Shown piece after piece: positions 35,767 to 46,052 of a DNA stretch of 64,000 bases. Numbering within the stretch: the stretch's first letter is position 1; the number at the start of each line of letters is the position of its first letter. Both the position numbers and the translations under genes were made by a program. The notes under the pieces are model-generated. The model did no database searches. It was given only the letters and a program-made list of their open reading frames with translations, and had not been told where the DNA came from. Source of the stretch: Isoetes taiwanensis (Eukaryota > Streptophyta > Lycopodiopsida > Isoetales > Isoetaceae); contig JAJEKV010000049.1 in NCBI GenBank assembly GCA_021234155.1, forward strand, positions 4,373,487 through 4,437,486, in the 5' to 3' direction.

Positions 35767-36639
35767 AAGAGATCAAAAGTCTTGGCCTTCGGATGCAATC
35801 TGATGATCTTAGCCATTCAAATTAGGGCATGGTCCATTACATACTTACGCTATAATATTATAATATAAGATAGTGGTTAGTAGCCTCTTATCTAAGTTGT
35901 TTGCCACTATATTTGATGACCAACTAAGTAGATGGGTAGAAAAACATAAAGTTAGGACCAAAATGCACACAAGCTGACATTTAGATGTTTGATGGATTCT
36001 ATAAAAGGCACCAAAAGAGCTTGTTATGGCTCGATTAGATAGCCAAGTTCTTCCCATTTGAGCTTTGTATTTGAAATTTTGTTTTGAATAGCCAGGATCT
36101 CCAACTTTGCTATTTTTATAAAAAATTCTTTTCCACATGAGGCGACTTGCTATTGGCAAATGTCACTGCAAAGTGCTTAGTGAGACCTTTAATTTGACTA
36201 CTCACACATCCTATTTTGAGCTTGTTAGGATACCTAATTGTGCCAGTAGGGAGCAAAAAAAGGGGTCCCTTTAGGGGCCTCAAAACATTTCATACAAGGG
36301 ATCGGAGTGGGCAAATTTGCAGTCATTGGAAAGGGCAATTCTTAGAGATTCCCATGACCAATTGCTTGCCAAGATCTGGCAGTGAAGGTCCTCCACGAGC
36401 CATTTTCTTAATAGTGGGCCATTTTCTTGGTGAGGAGATTCAGAAGAATGAATTGTTCAATGGCAAAAGAAGTGTATCAACTGGATTATTATTGGTTTAA
36501 CGATTGATTGTAGACCTACCTTTATGACTGTAGCCATCTTAGGTAAAATGCCGTGTTTTTGGCACAATTATCTTTCCCAACAAAAAAAAATCACAGCAAG
36601 AAGACATCCCAACAAGAAAATTTGATTTGATTTGATTTG

Positions 36640-38190
36640 ATTTTATTGCATGTTGCTAATGCATCTCGAAGTGGTGAGGTGGTGAAGGTATTGATGTCGC
36701 TAAGCTTAGCTGGCTACAAGGAGATTAGAAATGTTGCATGCAAAAATGGTATGCGGTGGAAGTTTAATGCCATATTTGATCTTTCCATTTCACCGATGAG
36801 AACCATCATCAAAGAAGTCGTATATGAAGCAATATAGATTGCAATCTTAGCGATGAGAAATTTCGTAGCATTGGAGATGAAAAAAGAATTAGCAATCATT
36901 ATGGACTCAATGTGGGCAGAATATAAGCAATTTAAAACATGGATAATGCCCAATTTGGAGGAAAGCAACCTGAAGCTTAACAAAAAGATGGAGCTTAACA
37001 AGGAGGACACAACTGATGAAGGTGCGATAAACAATGTGAGTTTTAACAAAAGCTCCATGTCTAAAATTAAATAGCAGTTTGCAAATTTTATAGAGTTACA
37101 AGATCAGTGCAACAGGGATTTGAATCTTGGAATTGTGAGACTACCTAAAAAGGAATGAGAGAATACCAAGTTGAAAATATATCAATGAGCATATGCATAT
37201 ACACGATAGTTTGAGTAGGCAAGAAGGGAGAATGGACTCGTCATGTTGTTGTTAAGTTTCAACATAGAGAATATTGCTCCTTCATCATTATGAAGAAGAG
37301 AACCTTGTTTGAAAGGGAACAATATATAAATAAATGAGGACCTCAGTAAGGATCGGCTCCAGGAATATAAGGCACAACTGCAAATAATAAAAGAAGCAAA
37401 GCAGACTGGCAAGAATGCATTTTGGAAAACAGGGAAGTGGTGGTTCAAACTGTGTCAGAATAGGGACTCAAGACCGTTAAGTTACTAGTGTGGAACGCCA
37501 ATACCCTCAAGCTCAGTGATGTTGACACAATGGGTGACACTTTAGCAATTCGTATGGTATTATGGAGACATTGACTGCTACATTCGGATAGAGTTTGCAC
37601 ACCAGGTAAAATTAGTAAATCAAAGAGCAATGAAAAATTATATTTAGACTGAGCTTCCGAGCAGGAACAAAAGTCTTTTTGTTGCGGGATGCTATTTTCC
37701 CCAAGAGAGTCATCAACCTATAACTTTGGAGGTGTTGACTGGGATAATCCATTTATTACCTGGAACATGACATGGTTTCACTATTATCTTTGGGTGACAC
37801 TCTGTTTGTAGGAGATTTTAATGGATATATTGCTAATAGGCAGGCAGCTTTTAGTAGTGACCATGGCCATGGCGATGTTGTTTGGCTGGAAATGCTAGAT
37901 GACGTTGAAGTGATGGAATCCGGCTAGAGCCGATCTTCACAGGATACAACTCTATGATACAGCTCCATGGGCAAATCCCAGAGGCACCATGTATTCAATA
38001 TATGTAGTGGTCTGGAGTTACTAATATACAATGGTACAGACAGATTCTCGGGCATGATGGATGGTACATGCATGCTGGAATGCAAGTGTGGTGTATCTTC
38101 TTATTACCAACTAGTAACGATGCCCAGCGTTGATGGGCATAGGTTGGAAGCCTTTAAATGTTTCGACTGCAATGTGAAAAGCGTGTGGTG
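36640..38190 (+). pseudogene. LINE relic c, internally deleted
   Basis: Diverged third copy: ORF1-like frame 36853-37074; endonuclease start WNANTLKLSDVDTMGDTLAI near 37470-37540; DTLFVGDFNGYIANRQAAF near 37797-37850. After TATCTTCTTATTACCAACT (about 38110) it jumps to the ACTAGTAA...GCCC...GGGCATA region that in copy a lies near 25460, so about 0.8 kb including the endonuclease end and RT onset is deleted. This copy is directly continuous with the end of unit 2. Confidence 0.7.
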
Positions 38191-38346
38191 ATAATGATGC
38201 TTCGCGTTCTTGGGCTTTACTTGGAACATGTAGATGATACGCATGCATGCACTTACAGTCTACATTGCACACACGTAAAACTGCAATGAACCTAAACCTT
38301 AAGCCTAACATAGAATCTTGGCCATCTTACGGCATCAAATTTCGAC

Positions 38347-38350
38347 CATT
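38347..38350 (+). repeat. CATT target-site duplication of E2, left
   Basis: CATT before GGGTGT; repeated at 46049-46052. Confidence 0.8.
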
Positions 38351-38373
38351 GGGTGTAAATTCTATACTGGTGA
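38351..38373 (+). repeat. E2 left terminal inverted repeat
   Basis: GGGTGTAAATTCTATACTGG; inverted partner at 46025-46048. Confidence 0.85.
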
Positions 38374-38459
38374 TAAAAAAAACGCGACAGCACCCAGCAC
38401 CTAAAGCACTTGGGTCCCGTCGGCCTTGTGTCACGCATTTAATGCTGGCAGTTCCCGCG

Positions 38460-38565
38460 CCATAACCGTACGCCATAGCCATAAGCGCTAGCTATAACTT
38501 TGTCGTGCCATAGCCATAGCTTTTAGACGAATTTTCTCGCGCCATAGCCATACCGAAAGCCAAAT
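38460..38565 (+). repeat. GCCATAGCCATA repeats before the E2 plus-strand gene
   Basis: GCCATAGCCATA or close variants occur about four times between 38460 and 38555, just upstream of the ATG at 38579. Could be a promoter-proximal repeat or a transposase-binding subterminal array. Confidence 0.6.
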
Positions 38566-38578
38566 TCTTTGCATCAGA

Positions 38579-40340
38579 ATGGGCGAAGCAGTGACAGTAG
38601 AAGATTTTATGGAAATGCATGGATTGTCGGATGATGGTCTAATTCCGGCCCTAAAAATGAAATATTTGGAGAAAAAAATCACCACTGAAGATTGGCTATC
38701 AGTTTGGAGAGAAGAGATAAATTCCAGACAGAGTATAAAAATCTCGCTGGTACAGCCACATCTGAAAGAAGAATTACAAACATTGATAAAAAAGCTTTAT
38801 CAAAGTGAGGGATTATGCAACAATGAGGTCAGAAAACAGATAGCCTATGCTTTTGCATGGGAAAATTGCATATCTGCACAAAGAAATCCTGAAAAGCACA
38901 AGGTAAATTGGGCTGCTGCTGGAGCTCAAATTATGAAATACAGGAGGTGTAGGAAGCCTGAAACATTGGAACCAAAAAGTAATACAGAGAAGAAGACGGT
39001 AGAAGCTGAAGCGGAAAAGAAGTTGGCAGTAGAATCTTTCATTCTGAACACAAAAATTTTACAGAATGTAGAACTGATCGAGAATGAGATCACCAGAATT
39101 TCTAGTGAGAGAGAAACTTGTGCATTGGAGTTGAATGACATCCTTGTCACATTGGCAGCAGAGGATCTCTCAAACCAGGCTTTAAGTGGCAATGTGGCAG
39201 AAGCAAACAATAATATTGAGCAAATGAAAAAGGAATTAGAACTCAAAAAATCTTTGCAGGTAACTCCAGAGTTAGAGAAAGACATTGCTGAGCTTGAAAC
39301 AAGTATTATGCTTGAGACCTATGCAGCAAAGAAAATGGCAAGTTTCAGGAAGATCAATCCAAACACAGCATCAAGAAGGGATGAATTGCAAGGTGAACTT
39401 CACATGAAGGATGCTAACCTCTCAATACTGAGATCAAACCTCAAAAACTTGGAAGATCTGAAAGGTATGAAATTTTCACCAATCAGAGTCAATGCAGTTA
39501 GTAGAGACTTACCTGTGCTATTTGAGGACGCTTGTGCTGCATGTGGATTAGCATTCTCTAGCAATTACAGGTTATCAGTAAAACTAAAATGTGATCATGA
39601 GTATCACTTAATGTGCACAGCTTTGTTGGCTAAGGTAAATGCATTGTTTGCACTACAGCTATCAGTTCTGCTTTATTTTGAGAGCTTGGTATGACAGTGC
39701 ATGTGGAGGAGACAGTGCTTGAAAATACAGGATCACCTTCCATTGTACATGATAGCAGATCAACTCTTGGAAATCTTTTACGATGCCCTCAACTTCAAGA
39801 TCTCCTTTTAAGATTGGAGCAAATAATGTTATATTAACAGATGATGAGGGTGATGCTGCTATAGAAAACCTTGGGAATGTTGTTGAGGTAATAGCTAATT
39901 CTGAGTCACATGTACAGATTGACACAGAGATGGAAGTGGAAGTGGTGAAGGAACATTCGAAGAAAAGGAGAATTTCACCCAAATCAAAAGTGCAGGTTCC
40001 AAAGAAACAGAAAAGCAAAGAAACAGCAAGCATGAAAGGAGAAGCATCTAAGAGAACTTATCCATTCAGAAGCAAGAAGAATCTGAAAGATGCATTAGAG
40101 GCTGATGAGAATACAAGTTTAGAGTTGCAACAGACAACAGATGAAGCACTTGTAGCACTTAATAATGCTTCTACTTGGGAAAGCATCATCTCTACAGGTC
40201 AATCTGCTGCCACTGCTGCTGTTGAAGTAGAAGATCAGGTTCCAACTCCAAAAGAAGGTATTCTATTTCAAGCTATACTTGATGCTTTGAATGACAAAAA
40301 TGAATCTGTCTCAATCAAGAGTCTGTTACATGGAAATTAG
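38579..40340 (+). CDS. E2 accessory protein: coiled coil, RING-like cluster, basic region
   Basis: ATG at 38579 (MGEAVTVEDFMEMHG) opens a 371-codon frame. Residues 20-120 hold the block shared with E1 (EDWLSVW, LIKKLYQ, AFAWENC); residues 140-310 are a long Glu/Lys-rich coiled coil; residues 318-350 contain CAACGLAF...CDHEYHLMC, the first six ligands of a RING-H2-like finger (C-x2-C...C-x-H-x2-H-x2-C). Donor AAG|GTAAAT at 39634 suggests an intron; an acceptor TATGACAG ends at 39697. A further open frame (39783-40340) is acidic then basic, with KKRRISPKSK and KKQKSK typical of nuclear localisation. How the exons join in phase is not clear. The zinc cluster is the part conserved between E1 and E2. 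Role unknown; a nuclear transposition cofactor or ubiquitin-type ligase is conceivable. Confidence 0.6.
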
Positions 40341-40634
40341 CTGGCCTTGATTCCATGCAGGGACAATTGGAGATAATTCCATATCAATGAAAGGAAGTGT
40401 TGTAGCCATTAGAAGGTATTTGAGTGTTCATTGTAACCATTTGAGTGTTATTAATCATAAAAATTTAAATTGCTTTGCAATGGTTGTTTGAATTTGTTTT
40501 GTTCTAATGTAGGTCTGCACGAAATTCAAACAAATTTGATAATGCAAAAGAGAAATCAAACATCATCAATAAAGTGAAGAAAAGGAGAGCAGAGACAAAA
40601 GTGAAGCCAATGACTCTTGAATTTACACTTGAGA

Positions 40635-40885
40635 CTCAAGCACTTGACAAATCAACAAGTGTTGAGCCAGCTTTTGTTCCAGAAAATATAGTTGACAGAA
40701 CAATGGTTCAACATTGTGTTGATACAGTTGCCAAAACATTTGAAACAAGTGTTGAGCCAGCAAGTGTTGAGCCAGCAAATTTGCCAGCAAGTGTTGAGCC
40801 AGCAAGTGTGCCAGCAAGTGTTCAGCCAGCAAGTGTGCCAGCAAGTGTTGAGCCAGCCAGTGTTGAGCCAGCAGGTTCAACAAGT
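40635..40885 (+). repeat. coding (S)VEPA / SVPA repeat
   Basis: AGTGTTGAGCCAGCA-type 15-bp units alternate with 12-bp units lacking one codon, giving SVEPA-SVEPA-NLPA-SVEPA-SVPA-SVQPA-SVPA. An isolated first unit lies near 40658. Confidence 0.9.
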
Positions 40886-40894
40886 GAAGAATTA

Positions 40895-40902
40895 GGTAAA
40901 GC
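40895..40902 (+). repeat. GGTAAAGC target-site duplication, left
   Basis: Eight-bp direct repeat, partner at 41139-41146. Confidence 0.9.
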
Positions 40903-41138
40903 CCCGGGGGGTTCACTTATAGTAAGGGGGGTATGCCATGTGCGTGCATAGGGTGATCAAAAACACCCCCGTATACGATTTCTTGAAAGGCAAATTCGAC
41001 CCCTTCCGTACAAAGTTTACCCCAAGTAGTGGCAAAAAACCCCCCTACCTCTTACGTATACGTATGGAAATGGGTCGAAAAAACCCCCCTACAAGTCACT
41101 CAGGCACATTGTATGGCACTTACAGTGAATCCCCCTTG
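40903..41138 (+). mobile_element. 236-bp MITE with 8-bp TSD, inserted in the E2 gene
   Basis: Begins CCCGGGGGGTTCACT; the reverse complement of its end is CCAAGGGGGATTCACT, an imperfect terminal inverted repeat. GGTAAAGC flanks both sides. Eight-bp duplications are typical of hAT elements, so a non-autonomous hAT is likely. A diverged relative is at 6757-6970. Confidence 0.85.
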
Positions 41139-41146
41139 GGTAAAGC
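41139..41146 (+). repeat. GGTAAAGC target-site duplication, right
   Basis: Matches 40895-40902. Confidence 0.9.
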
Positions 41147-42080
41147 AACACATAGCAGAGATATCATGGTGAGTAGAAAGCTATTGATTATGGACCTAAA
41201 TGGTGTTTTGGTTAAAACATATTCAAAGTCTGAAAAACTTGAAATACCTGGCCCACACATTATAGAGTATACAAAAACAAGATAGTTTTATTAGGGCCTG
41301 GTGTTCTGAGAATTTTTGAACAAGGTAAGTGTTCACTATGACTTGGCTATATGGTCATCTATGACTTCTTTCAATACAAATGAAGTGTTACAGAAGTTGT
41401 GTCCATTACTTAAACAGAGGTTTGTTTTTATTTGGGGACAAGAGTTTTGTGACAAAATTCCTTTCACGTTACCTGGACATGACAAACCAGTGTTCATGAA
41501 ACCTTTGGATAAGGTGTCTTTGCCGGTTTCCTCAATACGAAGGTGAGATGTATTTTGGTTGATGACTTCGGTTTATAAGACATTCTTGTCTCCACCTTAT
41601 ACAAGCTAATTATTAAAGCAAGCATGAGGATTGAAGAATTTAAGTCAAGTTCAAGTTTGCTAGTGGATGGTATTTTTCCATTGTTGTATCAACTTGCAAT
41701 GGATGATAACTGGAAGACAATATTGAAGAGAATACAACTTGTGGATTTCTTTGACCTGCAGGCCGTGGACATTCTTGAGAGGTTGGATGCAGCAATGTTA
41801 ACAGTTCCTCAGCAGGTTTCTTTTGATCTCTATTACTCTACATTTGTGAAGTGGCTGACTGAACAGGCAGATAGCAAGTTCATCAACAACTCTGCCTTGC
41901 AACACCTGAAACAATTTGTAAATAGTTAGGTGAAACAAATTGTAAATAGTCAACAGACAGCTAGCCATTTTTGTTGTTCATGTAGGCTGGCCAATTTTGT
42001 ATACATTTTGATATATCCTTTGGATCTGGATATAATTATTAAGTTATCAATGAATATTTTTATCTTCTTTGCACAATTGC

Positions 42081-42490
42081 TGCAATGAATTTTAGTTGTC
42101 CCTTTGATAAAATTTGCATTGTACCTTTCTGATCTATTTATACTATGAGGATCAATTTCCCAAAAGTACCTGCAGGCAACAAGTAATGGTGCTGTAAGTG
42201 CTTAACTGCTGTAAGTACTGTAAGTGTTGTACAGGTAAGTAAACATTCCAATAACAAAAAAAAAAAGTTCAAAATGTTATATTTGTACCTAAATGGCCTT
42301 CAATATGTACAAAACTAGTAAAGTATCACCAAACATACATAAAAAGCATGCACAATAATGCCTATAAAATACAGGTCTAAGTGCTTCAAGTGCTTCAAGT
42401 GCTACAAGTGCAGTACTTACCTGTGTATATCGGAATCAGATGAGCTGTTGGTGGTAAAGAATTCATTTAAAAATCGAACGACATCTGCTG
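42081..42490 (+). repeat. ~410-bp direct repeat inside E2, copy A
   Basis: TGCAATGAATTTTAGTTGTCC through CAAAACTAGTAAAGTATCACC to ATTCATTTAAAA; matches 43082-43490 at an offset near 1000 bp. It carries the junction of the last two transposase exons (donor and acceptor). Confidence 0.9.
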
Positions 42491-42527
42491 CTCCTAAACT
42501 GTTATCAACTTGAAGGCAGGCTGCTCA

Positions 42528-45500
42528 TTATTTGTTGGCATGTCTATTATACAGGTTGTCTTTCACCAAAGTCATGTCAAATTTGCAAAGCCTAACAAGG
42601 TGGCTGTACACTGTGGCCAGTGGTTTGTCTAAAAGAAGTTGAAAACTTAATTCTCCTTCCAATTGTTTGTAATAGTAGCCAGAAAGTATGACCTCACCAA
42701 TTCCAAAAACATTGCCCCAGCCATCTTCATAATCATCTAGTAATGTGTTCTTTGTCTCAATACATTTCAGGACATAAAAGTCTACACCCTCATCATTGCC
42801 TTCTTCTGCATTTACTGCAAAATTGTCACCTACTTCTACATTAGAACTGATCAGATCATGGTCACCATCATCTTCACTATCGGTCTCCTCCTCTTGGACT
42901 CAACCTCATTGTCGAGGAATTTCTGCGCATACGCTCTTTTGGGACCAACTCATTTGTCTCCCAACCTCCTATCTGAGATTTAGTGCAACAAGAGTCCCAT
43001 TTCCCTTGGCGGCAAGACATGCAAAAACATGACAAAGGTCTATGTGCAAGCTTCAAAGGATTTTCTCTATCAAAAGGCTGATGCAATGAATTTTAGTTGT
43101 CCCTTTGAGAGTCCGAGCATCATACCTTCTTTCGATCTACCTATACTATGAGGATCAATTTCCCAAAAGTACTGCGGGCAACAATTAATCAAGTGTTGTA
43201 AGTGCTTAAGCTAGCAAAAATCTTGTAAGTGTTGTGCGGTAAGTAAACATTTCAATAACAAAAAAAAAAGTTCAAAAGGTTATATTTGTACATAAATGGC
43301 CTTCAATATGTACAAAACTAGTAAAGTATCACCAAACATACATAAAAACATGCACAATAATGCCTATAAAATCTGAGGTCTAAGTGCTTCAAGTGCTTCA
43401 AGTGCTACAAGTCAAGATTACTGCCACTGTGTATATCGGAATCGGATGATTTGTTGGTAAAGAATTCATTTAAAATTGAGCGACGATATGCGGCCTGACT
43501 TTGGAGTTTTCTCCCATTATACTTCAGTTGTTCCTTTGTGAGAAATCTTTTTACCACTTTGCTCCTTGGCCATCATGCTCACCTTTTCCATGCGAATTTG
43601 GCGGAGAAATTCAAATAATCTCCTTCCCAAGATCTGTACCATCTACCCACGAAATAGAATGGTCTTGAAGACTTAAATTGAGATGAACAACCATCGACCA
43701 TACGTAATGCTTGGAATATTGAATACCATTTACCTCCAACCAAGTGGCATGTTTTAAGAGGCAATCTTTGTACAAATTCGATTGTGATGAGACTTATCAT
43801 CCGAAATATAGAAGTGACACTCTTTTATAATTTCTCTGTTATCATCTTTTTGCTTCATATCTTTTCTTTTCTTCTTGATGTCATTGCCATCCACCTCTTG
43901 TTTCCTTCCAAACCTGTAAGTGATATGAACTAAAATGGATACACAGTCGGTGTGCCAATGACATGATTGCGCTTCTCTTTGAACTTTGAAACCATAGTTT
44001 TCGCAAAGTCAATTCTGAGAAACTATTGTGTCTTCTCCAAAACTTGCCAAACGTTGTTATGAATTGTTTTGCTTGCCAATGAGCCTTATAGTTGTGTGGC
44101 ACAAATCTGCATCATTGTTTTTCTTGCATGTTCACGAAATTCAAAGGGGTACCCGGTCTTGTAGGCCAATCTTGTAACTTTAGTTGGTTTCTTCTTAGGG
44201 TTTCTCTTAGAAACAGCTTCTTGCTACAAGTAGTAGAATCAACAAATTAGTATTTCTGATGTGATCCTTCTAACACAAACTCAACACTAATTTTTTCAAA
44301 AACTTTCCAATCCACCAGGTGTTCTAATGATTTACTTGTTTCCCTTGGACACTTTGGAATCTGTATAAAGTGGATTAGAGAAATCTTGTAAGAGAATATT
44401 CAGAAGCTAGATATCATAGAAATGAAAAGTTAAACAATATATGAGATATGTTATCTAGATATCATAGAAATGAAAAGTTAAACAATATATATGAGCTATG
44501 TTAATAAATTACCTCTTGAGACCACATTTCTTGCAGGTCTGCATCAAACATGCATGTTTGTGCCATTCATCTGCTTCTACTTTGGGGCATACCACATTTC
44601 TCTAATACTCACTTGTAGATTTGAAAATATTGTCCTTGGCATTGCATGTTGGACCTGGACCACATACCCTGCATGCGCATTTGCAATCTTTGTGCACACC
44701 ATAAGGATCAGACCTCATGTTATTAATTGCCTGCATGACAAAATCAAGGTGCATGTGGTACTGGCGGTGACAAGTCTCTCTTTCTTGCAATCTCCTAATA
44801 TATTTGGGTTTAAGCTTCTCAAAAGTTTCTTTGGCATATATTGATCTCATGATACTCTTTCCTGAATTGAAGATAAAACTGCAACTGATCATAACACAGA
44901 TTCAGCAACAATATCATGCAAAATACGAAAAAAAAAAGAGGCAAAATGTGCTTACTTGTGTCACCTCCAGCAAATGAATAGGATGGTCAATCTTTTCACC
45001 TGTTTCACTAACATGTTTTCTCACATGTTTTTTATATGGTGAGATCCTAGTATTCTCATCCCAAAATTTCTTTATCTTACCTATTGCTTCATCTGAAAGT
45101 GCATCAGACCTTTTTCTCCTCTGAAACATTGACCAGGGACCTGCTTCAAATTCAGCATACACACGTCTCTGAAATGCTCTTGCCACAGTTCTTCTTGGAA
45201 TAGATAGAAGCCTTGCTATTGCTGATTGATTCACTCCCTTTGTTGAAGATGCAGCCATTTGCAGTGTACTCCTTTTTGCTTGAAGAACATCAGTATTTCT
45301 ATCATATTTTTGAGCTTGAAAAGTCTCTTTCACATTCAAAATTAAATCCCTCATAAGGGCATTTTCCTTTGGATCTGCTACATCACCATCGAGTGGAAGA
45401 TGTTTAATCTTTTTGAAGAATCTCGATGCTAACTTCCCTTTGTCCACATTCGAGGCAAAAGTATTTGTAAGTTCATTGAAATAATCTTCCAAATTCTTCG

Positions 45501-45675
45501 ACAATTCCTGTAATCTTCTTTCACTCAAAACACCACAATCTTTGGTATTGGAAGGAGGATTGTTTTCCTTCTCTCTCTGTCTCTTTCTTTCTCGGGATTG
45601 TCTTCTATTTTCAGCTTGAATTTGCAAGAAAATCCTTCTTCTAGTTGAATCGATGCTTTCAGGGGAGCTTTCCAT
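42528..45675 (-). pseudogene. E2 transposase, DDE-like, decayed
   Basis: Exon 1 (45675-44956) is open: MESSPESIDSTRRRIF, a basic Arg/Lys/Glu region, an HTH-like GVNQSAIARLLSIPRRTVAR, GPWSMFQRRKRSDALSD and HLLEVTQ at donor ACACAA|GTAAGC. The next exon (from about 44880) aligns with E1: FRKEY, RETCHRQYHMHLDFVMQAINNM, CKCACRVCG and C-NA. The catalytic region is broken: ITYRFGRK, HFYISDDKS, MVDGCSSQFKSSRPFYFVG and GEHDGQGAK are all present but in different frames with stops. The C-terminal part has CFCMSCRQGKWDSC, a Cys cluster, and a FYVLKCIETKNTLLDD...WGNVFGIGEVI segment ending at a stop at 42528. Exon 1 contrasts with E1, whose catalytic exon is open. Confidence 0.7.
43082..43490 (+). repeat. 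~410-bp direct repeat inside E2, copy B
   Basis: Second copy of 42081-42490; about 590 bp of the transposase 3' region lie between them. Confidence 0.9.
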
Positions 45676-46024
45676 TGAAATTCACGAGACAGATTTCACG
45701 ACTCGAATTACAATTCCAAATTGAGAATTCAATTGAAACAATGCAAAATGTAGAAGAATTGTATGAATTGGTATTGCAATTCTCTAATTGCAATTCCAAA
45801 TTCTGATTTCTCCCGCCAACCACTAAAGGAAACTCCATCCATCCTCCCCGCCAACGGAGTTCCCGCGTCTTTGGAGATCCTAGTCACTGATCCCTGCCAT
45901 TCCGGAATTCCATATACTATTCTTGGTGCATGCCAATTCTGTTTTAATTCGGTTGGACGTCACACGTCCAGGAGGTACTAAGCAGTTTCAGCACATAAAG
46001 CACATGTCCGGACAGTGCTTTCTG

Positions 46025-46048
46025 TACACCACTAAAGAATTTACACCC
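46025..46048 (-). repeat. E2 right terminal inverted repeat
   Basis: TACACCACTAAAGAATTTAC then ACCC. Confidence 0.85.
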
Positions 46049-46052
46049 CATT
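46049..46052 (+). repeat. CATT target-site duplication of E2, right
   Basis: Matches 38347-38350. Confidence 0.8.

Larger units (their letters stand above)
29606..36706 (+). repeat. 7.1-kb tandem segmental duplication, unit 2
   Basis: Second unit. Differences I noted from unit 1: GAACTGG to GAAGTGG near 30357, a 3-bp gain near 30767, TTCGCAA to TATAA near 31233, several changes near 32381-32410, GTCAAC to GCCAAC near 33479, CTGCAG to CTACAG near 34080, and small changes in the pyrimidine tract near 34797 and 35355. Confidence 0.95.
40514..41929 (+). pseudogene. E2 FCP1/HAD phosphatase-like protein, split by a MITE
   Basis: Starts after acceptor TCTAATGTAG (about 40513): SARNSNKFDNAKEK, then a (S)VEPA repeat and EELGKA. 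The MITE interrupts here. Beyond it the frame continues as THSRDIMVSRKLLIMDLNGVLV, the first motif of FCP1-like HAD phosphatases (normally D-x-D-x-T/V; here DLNGV, as in many plant relatives, so the second Asp is Asn). Next come PGVLRIF, HYDLAIWSSM (conserved), GHDKPVFMKPL and ILVDDFG, then a helical tail to 41929. Frame changes are needed near 41265, 41320 and 41545. Without the MITE the VEPA part and the phosphatase motif are one frame. It may be the 3' part of the gene at 38579. No equivalent was seen in E1, so it was gained by E2 or lost by E1. Confidence 0.65.
38351..46048 (+). mobile_element. DNA transposon E2 (two convergent genes, GGGT ends, 4-bp TSD)
   Basis: 7698 bp, including a 236-bp MITE insertion. 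Left end GGGTGTAAATTCTATACTGGTG and the reverse complement of the right end GGGTGTAAATTCTTTAGTGG match closely, and the right end continues TGTACA as in E1. Clusters of AGCAC follow each end. The plus-strand gene (RING-like, VEPA repeat, FCP1-like) faces the minus-strand transposase. Flanked by CATT, the reverse complement of E1's AATG, so both copies chose the same short target in opposite orientations. Confidence 0.85.

Noticed and set aside
40623-40916. Minus-strand 97-codon Leu/Ala/His-rich frame
   Set aside because: Shadow of the VEPA repeat on the other strand.
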